A stretch of 64,000 nucleotides of DNA from Xenococcaceae cyanobacterium MO_167.B27 (lineage in GTDB: Bacteria > Cyanobacteriota > Cyanobacteriia > Cyanobacteriales > Xenococcaceae), in the NCBI GenBank assembly GCA_030065935.1, contig JASJCP010000002.1, forward strand, positions 41,900 to 105,899, given 5' to 3'. Shown piece by piece: positions 52,303 through 60,969 of this stretch (position 1 is the stretch's first letter; each line of letters opens with the position of its first letter). Under the pieces are notes generated by a model, which was not told the DNA's origin, did no database searches, and was given only the letters and a program-made list of their open reading frames with translations. Made by a program: the position numbers and the translations under genes.

Positions 52303-53792
52303 TGATTATTTACTCGAACAGTTTTCATAAATAACATCCTAATAGCCGACACAATAACTAAACTTTGGAAGATAACAGAAACAAAAATACCCATAGTAAT
52401 CTCAGTTCTAAAAGCCAACATCATAAAAATTAAAGCTACTAAAAAGCGAAATGATAAGGTAGAAGCATTCATCGACCAACGAGTAACCCAACCATATAAG
52501 TTACCTAAAAAAACTCCTAATCCCAAACAACCTAGCCAACCAAAATTTGCATAGGCTTCTGGTAATAGTCCCCAACCAATAGAAGTTGTTAAAGTTTGCC
52601 TGTAACTTTGTAGTCCATAATAGACACTTAGCATATGATTAGCTGAACCACCACGAATCTTATTAGGATTGAGAAAACGAGGTATTAATAGTTGAGGAAT
52701 AATAGAATAAGTTTTTCCCCATAAATAAGGTCTTTCTGTCCCCGTTTCTGTTTGAACCTTAAGAAGCATTTGCACTACACTAGAACGATGGATTAAACTA
52801 CTATGTTTATTTTGTTCTTCAATAATTTCCTCTCCAAGGATATCTTCATCAGGTTGTCCTATTTGTTCTAGAGAATTATTTATCCAATCTTGATATACTT
52901 GGATATATTCTGAAGGTTGAATGCTGGAATTGCGAACATTCCAATAGTAGTGACGAGTAGCTCCTTTGCCAATATTAAGGAATGCAATTATCAAAAAAGA
53001 TACTAACAATAAACGCCAAGGTATTCTTTTAGAACCTAACATCCAACCAACACTTCCAATAAGGATATAAGTACCAACCACATTAAGATATAAAGCTCCT
53101 CCTGAAACGAATAGAAGAACTGCCATAACAGTCAAGAAAAGAAAAGCTTGATATTTTTTGAGTAACTTTTCTCCCAGTAAATAACTAATAGTAACTATAG
53201 CTAAATAACTAGTACTACCAGTCATTGCTCTGAAGAGTGAGATTATAGAGCCAGGAAATATTAGCCACAAATAACCCGAATTAAAAGTAACTTGATATAT
53301 AATTCGGAGTATTAAAGCGGTAATAAAAAAAGGGAATACTTGAGTTGCACCAAACTCTTTTAAACAAAGATAGCGAATCGTTTTAAAAGGATTTTTTTGA
53401 ACGTAAGACATCCAAGTAAAAGTTGCTACTCCTAAAAAACTGGCAACTATTAAGGATGATATCAAGTGTTCTGTAGGAGAATACTCTTGAACTTTGATAT
53501 TATCAGAAATCAGAGGGAAACCATAAGTGAATAAAAAATTGATGGCTAATAGAGGAAATAATGGTAAGCCCTTACCGCGATCGCAACACCATAAATAACT
53601 AGGATAAAGTGCTGCTACTGCAATTATTAATGCTCCGACAATACTAAATAAATCTGCTTCAGCCGTAACGATAGTATAAAAGGTTAAGGCAGAAACAATC
53701 CAAAAACTTTTCAGAAACAGACCTTTTTGTTTAGCTGAAAGACTTAATGATAATGGTTGAGTTTGATTAAAATCTAAAAATTGAGAAGTCAT
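52296..53792 (-). CDS. Wzy-like polysaccharide polymerase (multi-span membrane protein)
   Basis: 498 residues with about ten to twelve hydrophobic spans and one large extracytoplasmic loop (about residues 275-375). That loop includes a segment rich in Glu and Gln and the PYLWGKTYSIIPQLLIPRFL pattern, followed by GWGLLPEAYANFGWLGCLGL. This loop pattern is typical of O-antigen/exopolysaccharide polymerases that act on lipid-linked repeat units at the outer face of the membrane. It heads the seven-gene operon. No Wzx flippase is seen in the window. Confidence 0.82.
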   Translation of the reverse strand: MTSQFLDFNQTQPLSLSLSAKQKGLFLKSFWIVSALTFYTIVTAEADLFSIVGALIIAVAALYPSYLWCCDRGKGLPLFPLLAINFLFTYGFPLISDNIKVQEYSPTEHLISSLIVASFLGVATFTWMSYVQKNPFKTIRYLCLKEFGATQVFPFFITALILRIIYQVTFNSGYLWLIFPGSIISLFRAMTGSTSYLAIVTISYLLGEKLLKKYQAFLFLTVMAVLLFVSGGALYLNVVGTYILIGSVGWMLGSKRIPWRLLLVSFLIIAFLNIGKGATRHYYWNVRNSSIQPSEYIQVYQDWINNSLEQIGQPDEDILGEEIIEEQNKHSSLIHRSSVVQMLLKVQTETGTERPYLWGKTYSIIPQLLIPRFLNPNKIRGGSANHMLSVYYGLQSYRQTLTTSIGWGLLPEAYANFGWLGCLGLGVFLGNLYGWVTRWSMNASTLSFRFLVALIFMMLAFRTEITMGIFVSVIFQSLVIVSAIRMLFMKTVRVNNQC

Positions 53793-53823
53793 TTATAAAT
53801 AGAATCATCTAAATAGAGTTAAT

Positions 53824-53865
53824 CGGTTGAGATGGTTAGTGGTTAGTGGTTAGTCGTTAGTAATT
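53824..53865. repeat. GGTTAGT heptamer tract
   Basis: Three or four copies of GGTTAGT-like heptamers (with one CGTTAGT variant) in the 104-bp gap between two minus-strand transferase-cluster genes. STRR type, no other feature seen. Confidence 0.7.
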
Positions 53866-53896
53866 ATTACTAGCTTGGTTGGTTGTTGATAATTGA

Positions 53897-55213
53897 TTAT
53901 CTACTTGATAGAGAATATTGATTAAATATTTGACAGAGTTTATCCGTCATACTTCTAGCTGTGTATGGCTCGAAAGCTGACCAATTGATATTAGGAGATG
54001 TACTTATAGGTGAGTTTAATAACTGATTGATTTTTCCTGTTAGTTTATCAATCAAATTTTCTGGTTTATCTTTACTCCCAAATGTCACTATCTCTCCTGC
54101 TTGAGTACGTTGCATGACATCAACGACTAAACTTTTTTCGTGGAATATTCCTAAGATGGGTTTTTGCGCCAAAATGCAAGGATAAATCTTAGAAGCACTA
54201 TAGTTAGGATCGTCAGAGCCAATTAGTAAAATTCCATTGCTATCTTTGAGAACTTGTAAAGCTTCAAAATAAGGAATTCGTAAAGGATGTTCTGTAACTA
54301 AATCTCCCACTCCACAAGATATAGCTAAAGGCTCAATAGTTTTGGTTTCTCTTCCTTTTGGTGCGTAGCTAGTCCCCACAAAATGTAACCTTACCGATTC
54401 CCATAACTCGGGGTTTTGGCTACGATTAGTTTGAATAGCTATAAATAAAGCTTCTAGTGCTTTTGCCATATCTTGACCGCCTCGACCTACATAAACCCAA
54501 TGAATTTTGCCATCTTGGGGGTCAAAAATACTTTGTTTGATTTCTAAACTGGGTAATAATTCAAAATCTTTTTCTGGTGCGCCAAAAGGTAAGACTGTAA
54601 ATTGTTGAGACTTTAGCCATGGATATCTCTGTTGCAGTATTTCTGGATAAGCTGGAGAGACACTAGTTACATGATGGACAGATTTCATCGCTAATGGCTC
54701 TAGCTGACGCGCCATGAATTGAGCAAAGCCATACTTTAAGCTACCCCCAGGAGGCTTACTCTTAGCTCCTTGTTGCTGGTAATAGTCACTTAACCAAGGG
54801 TCTTGAAAATCCAGAATATAAGGTACACCAAACTTTTTAAACCATCTCGCAGCCAATCCCATAGAGAGAAAGACAGTAGTAGAAAAGTAAATTAAATCAA
54901 AAGACTTATCCTGTAATAACTTGTCTCCAACAGAAACTAAATAAGGCAAACAACGCCAGCCAAGATTACTTAAGCCGACCATCTTAGTGTATTTAACAGG
55001 TAAAGCCTTAATGTAGGTAACAGGTACATCTTCAGGTATAGTAGATTGTAAATTGCGATCGCACTGTTTTTGTACAGCTTCAGGTTGCACTGCTACTACA
55101 TGGGGTTGCCAACCAAACTCCTGAAAGTAAGGTAAAGCCATCCTAACTCGCTGATGATCCGCAGCATTGATAGGAGGAAAATGGGGACTAATAATTAGAA
55201 CACGGCGTTTCAA
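53897..55213 (-). CDS. GT4-like glycosyltransferase, first gene of the polysaccharide cluster
   Basis: 438 residues. The start RRVLIISPHFPPINAADHQR, the ILDFQDPWLSDYY motif, a donor site near KIHWVYVGRGGQDMAKALEA and the C-terminal SDDPNYSASKIYPCILAQKP match a group of long GT4-type enzymes common in cyanobacterial exopolysaccharide loci. The retaining EX7E motif is less clear than in the other four, so activity is inferred from fold and context. It reads away from dndE, with a 92-bp divergent spacer. Confidence 0.8.
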   Translation of the reverse strand: MKRRVLIISPHFPPINAADHQRVRMALPYFQEFGWQPHVVAVQPEAVQKQCDRNLQSTIPEDVPVTYIKALPVKYTKMVGLSNLGWRCLPYLVSVGDKLLQDKSFDLIYFSTTVFLSMGLAARWFKKFGVPYILDFQDPWLSDYYQQQGAKSKPPGGSLKYGFAQFMARQLEPLAMKSVHHVTSVSPAYPEILQQRYPWLKSQQFTVLPFGAPEKDFELLPSLEIKQSIFDPQDGKIHWVYVGRGGQDMAKALEALFIAIQTNRSQNPELWESVRLHFVGTSYAPKGRETKTIEPLAISCGVGDLVTEHPLRIPYFEALQVLKDSNGILLIGSDDPNYSASKIYPCILAQKPILGIFHEKSLVVDVMQRTQAGEIVTFGSKDKPENLIDKLTGKINQLLNSPISTSPNINWSAFEPYTARSMTDKLCQIFNQYSLSSR

Positions 55214-55305
55214 GGCTTTATGTTCACTCTTTATGTAGGATTGATTCTTTACTGTTATATCCGCACAATTACCAAATTGACCAACTTTAATTTCAAATTC
55301 ACTTA

Positions 55306-55698
55306 ATGGAAAACCCCATCAAACAGTTTACAATTTCCGAAACCGCCAAAGAGCAACTAATTAAACTCAAACGTAATACTAAGATCGAACAGTGGAATAT
55401 CCTTTGTCGCTGGGCTTTGTGTCGCTCTCTAGCAGAATCTAGCACTCCTGCTCCGATTCCTGTCAGTAAAAATAGCAATGTAGAATTAACTTGGGAAGTT
55501 TTTGGCGGGGAAATTGCGGATATTCTTCTGATTGCTTTAAAACAAAGATGTCATCAAGATGGTTTGGGTACAGAAAGCGAAACCCTTAAACAGCAATTTC
55601 GTTTACATCTCCACCGTGGAATTAGTTATTTAGCAGGGGATGGGAATCTCAAAAATATTGAAGATTTAATTGCTTTAGCGATAGATGATCCCATATAG
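55306..55698 (+). CDS. dndE: DndE-like protein (DNA phosphorothioation family), orphan
   Basis: 130 residues. The sequence FTISETAKEQLIKLKRNTKI, NILCRWALCRSLAESSTP, VELTWEVFGGE, LKQRCHQDGLG and FRLHLHRGISYLAGDGNLKN is the conserved DndE pattern. DndE normally works with DndB, C and D to replace a non-bridging oxygen of the DNA backbone by sulfur, and binds nicked DNA. No dndB, C or D lies in the window. The flanking genes are a glycosyltransferase and a DUF5678-like gene, so it is detached from its operon. Confidence 0.88.
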   Translation: MENPIKQFTISETAKEQLIKLKRNTKIEQWNILCRWALCRSLAESSTPAPIPVSKNSNVELTWEVFGGEIADILLIALKQRCHQDGLGTESETLKQQFRLHLHRGISYLAGDGNLKNIEDLIALAIDDPI

Positions 55699-55720
55699 AA
55701 TAAAGCAGGAAATAATAATA

Positions 55721-55984
55721 ATGAATCCAAAAAGCGATCGCCTTAATCAAGAATATTATGATAAACAATATGCTATGCTGCAATGGCTCAATCGTAATCG
55801 CCGAAGATTGTTAGATTCTTACAAAAATCAATATGTAGCTTATAATGCAAATGGTCTTATTGCCCACAGCGAAAACTTACAAGAAGTCTTGCAACAAGCC
55901 AACTCTTCCCAGGAAGATTATTTAATTTATTTAGTTCCCAAGCGTACTGCTTCTATTCAAATATTACCAATACATTCGTCATGA
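55721..55984 (+). CDS. DUF5678-like small protein
   Basis: About 87 residues from ATG 55721, with GGAAA a few bases upstream. An earlier ATG at 55685 overlaps dndE and adds an unlikely leader. The motif YKNQYVAYNANGLIAHSENL, then LQEVLQQA and the strand YLIYLVPKR, matches DUF5678 (a short W/Y-x-x-x-Y-VA-x-G domain). I recall that domain next to retropepsin-like genes, and a retropepsin remnant indeed follows. Function is unknown. Confidence 0.65.
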   Translation: MNPKSDRLNQEYYDKQYAMLQWLNRNRRRLLDSYKNQYVAYNANGLIAHSENLQEVLQQANSSQEDYLIYLVPKRTASIQILPIHSS

Positions 55985-56030
55985 CTGGCTACCTAATTAT
56001 TCGGTAAAACTTAAACATAAAGAATATGAA

Positions 56031-56348
56031 ATGGCAGCCACAATGTTAGTATATTCTGGTGCAGAAGTAAGTTTAATTACTTCTAAAGTAGGTCAAGATT
56101 TAGGATATGCTTTAGCTGATTCCGAGTCAACTTTATTAGCTGAAACTATTGGTGGCACTGTAGAGTATGTATTGCGGAATGTGGAAATGACTATTAATAA
56201 TCATACTTTTATTGCTCCAGTTGCATGGTTACAAACGGATACAGGTGGAGAGCAATTATTGTTGGGAAGAGAAGTTGTATTTGATCGCTTTAATATTGAG
56301 TTTAGACAAGCAGAAGAAAAAATTATTTTTACTTGGCTTGAGGAATAA
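56031..56348 (+). pseudogene. Retropepsin-like aspartic protease, catalytic Asp replaced and N-terminus damaged
   Basis: 105 residues. The clan AA pattern is MLVYSGAEVSLI followed by the flap-like VEYVLRNVEMTI and the terminal LLLGREVVFDRFNIEFRQ. The active motif should be DSG or DTG, but here it is YSG, a change that one G-to-T substitution explains (TAT for GAT). The in-frame sequence upstream (PNYSVKLKHKEYE) looks like the missing N-terminal strand but has no start codon before a stop at 55932. Both points suggest decay. If still expressed, it could dimerise but not cleave. Confidence 0.65.
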
Positions 56349-56387
56349 TTTACTTGTTAAAATTTACTTTATTCCCAAAAAAGTCCC

Positions 56388-57425
56388 ATGATTAACAGTG
56401 TTACGGAAGATATTTATAATTCTGCTAGAGGTTGTTTATTAGGAGCATTAGTAGGAGATGCAGCAGGAGCAACCTTAGAATTTATGGAGCGCGATCCTAA
56501 TGATAAGGATGTTGAATGGGCTATGTCTATGCCTGGTGGTGGTGATATGGGAGTAGCACCAGGGCAAATTACTGATGATGGAGAATTAACTCTTTGCTTG
56601 GCTCAAGCTTTAGCAGAAAATAACAGTTTTAGTCTAGAAAAAATTGCTCGTAACTACGCCAAGTGGGTAGAATCAAAACCTTTTGATATGGGTTTTACTA
56701 CATCTTGTTCTTTAGGCTCTTATTCCCATTATCAATGGCAAGAAATCTTTGAGCAACAGGGTTATGCTGCGGTAATGACTCAAGCTGCTGCTAGTCTTTG
56801 TCGAGAATCAAAAGCTAATGGAAGTTTGATGCGAATTACCCCTTTAGCAATTTGGGGTTATCAGTTAACTGATGAAGAATTAGCAAACTATGGACAACAA
56901 GATTCCTCTCTATCTCATTCTAATCCTAGCTGTTATTATGCTGTGAGTTGTTATGTTATTGCTATTTCCAAGCTCATCAAAAATCAACAAAATAGAATGG
57001 CTGCTTTTGAAGCTGTGAAAAATTGGCTTAATCTGCAACAAAATAGGATACAGAATCCTGTGGAATATAGTGGTTGGGCAGAAGTTAGAGAATGGTTACA
57101 AGATGCAGAAAATAACAGCATTATTCCTTACTTTCCTCAAATTGGCTATGTCAAGATTGCTTTTACTCATGCTTTCCGTCACTTACTATTAGGTTCAGAT
57201 TATATTGACGCAATTTCAGAAACTCTCAGAGGTGGAGGAGATACTGATACTAATGCTTGTATTGTAGGGGGATTAATTGGTGCTGCTTGTGGTGTGGATG
57301 CCATACCCCAAGATATGCAAGATAAAGTGATTAATTGTGACACAACAAAAGGAAAACACCCCCGTCCAGCTTTCCTTCATTCACAACAGATGGATAATTT
57401 AATGCTCGGCTTATTGAGAAAATAG
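56388..57425 (+). CDS. ADP-ribosylglycohydrolase family protein
   Basis: 345 residues. The metal-site signatures of the DraG/ARH fold are present: ARGCLLGALVGDAAGATLEF at the N-terminus, ITDDGELTLCLAQAL at about residue 64, SNGSLMRITPLAIWG in the middle and GGDTDTNACIVGGLIGAACG near the C-terminus. Both di-metal Asp clusters are kept. These enzymes remove ADP-ribose from proteins or nucleic acids. The target is unknown. It lies 39 bp after the retropepsin-like gene. Confidence 0.93.
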   Translation: MINSVTEDIYNSARGCLLGALVGDAAGATLEFMERDPNDKDVEWAMSMPGGGDMGVAPGQITDDGELTLCLAQALAENNSFSLEKIARNYAKWVESKPFDMGFTTSCSLGSYSHYQWQEIFEQQGYAAVMTQAAASLCRESKANGSLMRITPLAIWGYQLTDEELANYGQQDSSLSHSNPSCYYAVSCYVIAISKLIKNQQNRMAAFEAVKNWLNLQQNRIQNPVEYSGWAEVREWLQDAENNSIIPYFPQIGYVKIAFTHAFRHLLLGSDYIDAISETLRGGGDTDTNACIVGGLIGAACGVDAIPQDMQDKVINCDTTKGKHPRPAFLHSQQMDNLMLGLLRK

Positions 57426-57809
57426 ACCTTTTGTATAAGTCTCATAAACCTTGGTCTTCTTGAGGTAATAATATCAATTCTCAGAAGTACCGGTCAACTT
57501 GGGTGATGGAAAGGGTGTGGGGTGTGGGGTGTAGGCACTAATTATGATTTTACACTTTTATTTTACATAATATCGATGTTCCATTTCTCTTATTACTTTT
57601 GAGAAACGGTATAAGTAATAGGTAATAGATAACAAGATGCTAAACCTGATCAAGAAAAATTTGATTTTTTGGGTAGTTATCAAGATTGTATGATGTTGGG
57701 TTTCGTGGCTCTACCCAACCCATTTCAAAGCGCGATCTCACTTACTCCTCATCCTTTATCCTTTATCCCTCATCCTTTAAGTGACATAATTTAAGATAGT
57801 CTAGATATT
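57426..57809. other. 384-bp spacer with GGTGTGG and CATCCTT repeats
   Basis: No gene is supported. GGTGTGG heptamers occupy 57513-57535, as at 34676. A second run of CCTCATCCTTTAT-type units lies at about 57746-57778, matching similar units at 17870-17900. The promoter of the sigma gene should lie in the right part. Confidence 0.6.
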
Positions 57810-59015
57810 GTGCATTTAATGATTCCTCGTCAAGGTATTGTTCAAATCTTCTCTACTTTTATCCAATTTGACTTTGACCGCTTCAGTAATTGGGCTACAG
57901 CTCCTCGTCTGCGTCGTAGTATGACCAAGTGCTTAAATGAAACAGCACCGAAAGAAACTTCCGAAAATTTCTGGGCGATATACTGGCATAAAAGATGGCA
58001 AAAAAAACCCCAAGGAATTGCTAGAGAGCATTTATTAGCTTATTTACAAGAAGTATGTTTTTGGTCAACCCAAAAAACTATCATGGGTTTTACTAGCACT
58101 CAATACACCATTCCTGATGGATTTCAGATTGCAATAGCAGGTATTGATAAAGTCCTCAAAGGGTTTGATGGCGATCGCGGATATAATCTTAAAAGTTACG
58201 CTAGTATTACTTTCAGTAATTTGATTCGAGAATTATTGCGCCAACGACAGGAAATTGATATTTGTTCTGAATGGTCGTTATTAAGGAAACTGAGTCAGAA
58301 AAGATTACAAGAATCACTGCAAAATGCAGGATTATCGGCAGAAGTTAGCGAAAAATATGTTTTAGCTTGGAATTGCTTTAAAAATATCTATGTTCCTGAA
58401 CGCTCTAGCGCTACAAGGAGACTGGCTAAACCTAGTCCTGAAGCCTGGATTGCGATCGCAAATTTATATAATAAGGAAAGAAGAGGGCAACTTTCTCAGC
58501 CAGGAGAAGCAGTAAAACCCGAAATACTGGAAAAATGGCTCTTAATTTGTGTTAAAGCTGCTCGTTCCTACTTATATCCCAATGTTACATCTATTAATCA
58601 ACCCAAACCAGGATATGATTCGGGAGAAATTGCCGACAGTCTGGTAGGAGAAATCGAAGATTCTCTTCTCTCGGAAATGATTGTTGAAGAGGAAGTACAA
58701 CAGCGTAATCAACAGCAAAGTCAAATTAACGAGATACTAATATCCGCTTTAGCAAAACTCAAACCTGATGAGCAAAAACTGCTAGAACTTTACTACGCTC
58801 AAAAACTTAAACAGGGAGATATTGCCAAAAAATTAAGCACTCAACAATATACCATCTCTCGTAAACTATCTAGAGCGAGAAAATCTCTTTTAAAATCTCT
58901 TTCTCTCTGGACAAAAGACACCCTGCATATTTACCTAACCTCAGACGTACTCAAAGCCATGAGCGCAGTTATTGAAGAGTGGTTAGAAAGCCATTACCAT
59001 AGCAACCCCCAGTAA
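57810..59015 (+). CDS. Sigma-70 family RNA polymerase sigma factor, cyanobacterial group linked to DUF1822
   Basis: 401 residues (GTG 57810; ATG 57819 is an alternative). Region 2 is seen at IDKVLKGFDGDRGYNLKSYA with SITFSNLIRELLRQR, and region 4 at ILISALAKLKPDEQKLLELYY, then QGDIAKKLSTQQYTISRKLSRARKSLLK. About 120 extra residues between the two include low-conservation linker. It is unlike group 1/2 sigma factors and has no anti-sigma gene beside it, but is followed after 23 bp by a DUF1822 gene, a recurrent cyanobacterial pair. It may direct surface or secretion genes, which is inference. Confidence 0.85.
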   Translation: MHLMIPRQGIVQIFSTFIQFDFDRFSNWATAPRLRRSMTKCLNETAPKETSENFWAIYWHKRWQKKPQGIAREHLLAYLQEVCFWSTQKTIMGFTSTQYTIPDGFQIAIAGIDKVLKGFDGDRGYNLKSYASITFSNLIRELLRQRQEIDICSEWSLLRKLSQKRLQESLQNAGLSAEVSEKYVLAWNCFKNIYVPERSSATRRLAKPSPEAWIAIANLYNKERRGQLSQPGEAVKPEILEKWLLICVKAARSYLYPNVTSINQPKPGYDSGEIADSLVGEIEDSLLSEMIVEEEVQQRNQQQSQINEILISALAKLKPDEQKLLELYYAQKLKQGDIAKKLSTQQYTISRKLSRARKSLLKSLSLWTKDTLHIYLTSDVLKAMSAVIEEWLESHYHSNPQ

Positions 59016-59038
59016 AATTTATCATCAGGAGATAAACG

Positions 59039-60187
59039 ATGACTATTGTATTCGATCCCACCCAACTAATAATTCAACTTCCCGAAGCCTTACAACAACA
59101 AGCTTGGAGTAAAAGTAAAAATGCAGCTACTCCTAACAGTCGTTGGCAAAGTTATCTTAATCAATTAACTCTAGATGCTTTCATTCCTTGTGGGAGAGAA
59201 GAACAAGAAGCAACTGTTAAACCTTGGCTAAACGATCAAGCCCTAGCTAATATTTGGGAATTAGTTAACGGTACAGCAATTATGTTGGGGGATGCCAAAG
59301 TAGTTTTAATTCCCTCCGAAGCAGAAGATTTAGAAGAATTACGATTACCTCAAGAATGGGTTGATATTCCTGAATGGGTAGCAGACTATTATCTAGCAGT
59401 ACAAGTCAATGTGGATGCAGGTTTCTTGAGAGTCTGGGGTTACACCACCCATCAAAAAGTTAAAACTACTGCGACCTATAACTCTACAGACCGCACTTAC
59501 ACTTTAGATCATAATGATTTAATCACCGATCTTAATGCTTTTTGGATTGCCAGAGAATTATGTCCTGAAGAAGTAACTAAAGTAGCAGTATCCCCCATTA
59601 CCCCAATATCTCCTACTCAAGCTAACAACTTAATACAACGCTTGGGAGATAGAGAAATTTTATTACCTAGATTAGCTATTCCTTTTACTATATGGGCTGC
59701 TTTACTGCAAAACGATGCTTGGCGAAATGGTTTAGTTGAAGGGCGCCAAGGTATTACAAGAGTTTCTGTCTTAAATTGGTTACAAGAAGAAGCAGCTAAC
59801 CTAGTGACAGAATTCGGCTGGCGACAAGTAGAATTTCAACCTAGCACAGTAGGAGCAAAGGGTGATACTGCAACAGCTATACCTCATACTGCACTAGCCA
59901 AACAATTAACTATTGCTGGTCAACCCTATGAATTAAAAATACTTCCTCTCGAAGCAGATATTTGGCGGTTTGAATTACGGAATTTGGCTTTAGGCGCGAT
60001 GATTCCTAGTGGTTTTACTCTCAGATTATTAACCGAAGATGGACAGAGCTTTGAAGGAAACGAAGATATTGCAACTATTCCTGTAGAAATGCTGTACATA
60101 GAAGTAGAGTTAGAAGCTGGAGAAGGCTTAATTTGGGAAATTGAACCAAATCCTGAAGATTATCAAGCTGAAGTTTTACGTTTTTAA
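59039..60187 (+). CDS. DUF1822 family protein
   Basis: 382 residues. LIIQLPEALQQQAWSKSKNA, the strand DYYLAVQVNVDAGFLRVWGY, the TTHQKVK segment and the C-terminal EVELEAGEGLIWEIE are those of DUF1822. A middle helix-rich part contains SVLNWLQEEAANLVTEFGWR. It has no signal peptide. It is preceded by AGGAGA eight bases before the ATG and lies 23 bp behind the sigma factor gene, so the two are cotranscribed. It may act as a regulator or partner of the sigma factor. Confidence 0.88.
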   Translation: MTIVFDPTQLIIQLPEALQQQAWSKSKNAATPNSRWQSYLNQLTLDAFIPCGREEQEATVKPWLNDQALANIWELVNGTAIMLGDAKVVLIPSEAEDLEELRLPQEWVDIPEWVADYYLAVQVNVDAGFLRVWGYTTHQKVKTTATYNSTDRTYTLDHNDLITDLNAFWIARELCPEEVTKVAVSPITPISPTQANNLIQRLGDREILLPRLAIPFTIWAALLQNDAWRNGLVEGRQGITRVSVLNWLQEEAANLVTEFGWRQVEFQPSTVGAKGDTATAIPHTALAKQLTIAGQPYELKILPLEADIWRFELRNLALGAMIPSGFTLRLLTEDGQSFEGNEDIATIPVEMLYIEVELEAGEGLIWEIEPNPEDYQAEVLRF

Positions 60188-60969
60188 ATTCAATGTTGTC
60201 TAGTTTGAGAAGTATCGTTTTTAAATAAGTAATAGGAAATAAGTTTAATAAAAAGCAATTATATTTTGTAATTAGCTCCACTTAATTAAGTGTTAAGCTG
60301 GATTTGCGTTGCTCCCCCAACTCTCCCAACTCTCCCAACTCTCCCAACTCTCCCAACTCTCTCCCTCCTTGACTAATATTTTATAAAAATTCTGTTGATC
60401 TATATGATAATTTTAACTGTTTTTTTGAACGCTTTTTGAATTTTGTTGTAGATTTTCAAAGACTAAGTCAAAATTAAAGATACGGTCAGAAAAAATCGAA
60501 TAAACATTATTATCAAAAATTTGCCAGAAAATATTATTTTAAAAGATATTGACCGTTAAATTCTTTATTTTAATCCTTATTTCACTATTTCCTGTATGTC
60601 TATACTGTGCATTTATTAGACTTATATTCTTAGCCGAAACATCTACTTTATTCGCAACAATAACAATGTATTAAAACTTTTGATGAATCCTATCAATTTT
60701 TTTAATTAATTGGTAAGTTTTCTGAAAATCCTCTTGTTCACATTTAAAATTCCCTGCTTAATTAAAGCTTTTTTCTAACGCCAGCATAACAATCGAGCGA
60801 TATATAAAATTATCCCGTCCCCCTTACCTATAGAAAATTCGTAAACCTTAATTGATAGTCATTAAAGGGGGATAAGTCCTCGTTAATGAACTTATTATAT
60901 AAACTACTCAACCTTTCATAATTGAAGTTGAGATAAATCCTCAAGGCTATTGATTAGGAGATCGGGAAT
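60188..60969. other. 782-bp spacer with a 9-bp tandem repeat
   Basis: The unit CTCCCAACT is repeated four times exactly at 60323-60358, with partial copies on both sides. The rest is AT-rich. I see no gene, RNA or terminator. The right end should contain the NDH-2 promoter, and its ribosome-binding site AGGAG is at about 60957-60961. Confidence 0.65.
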
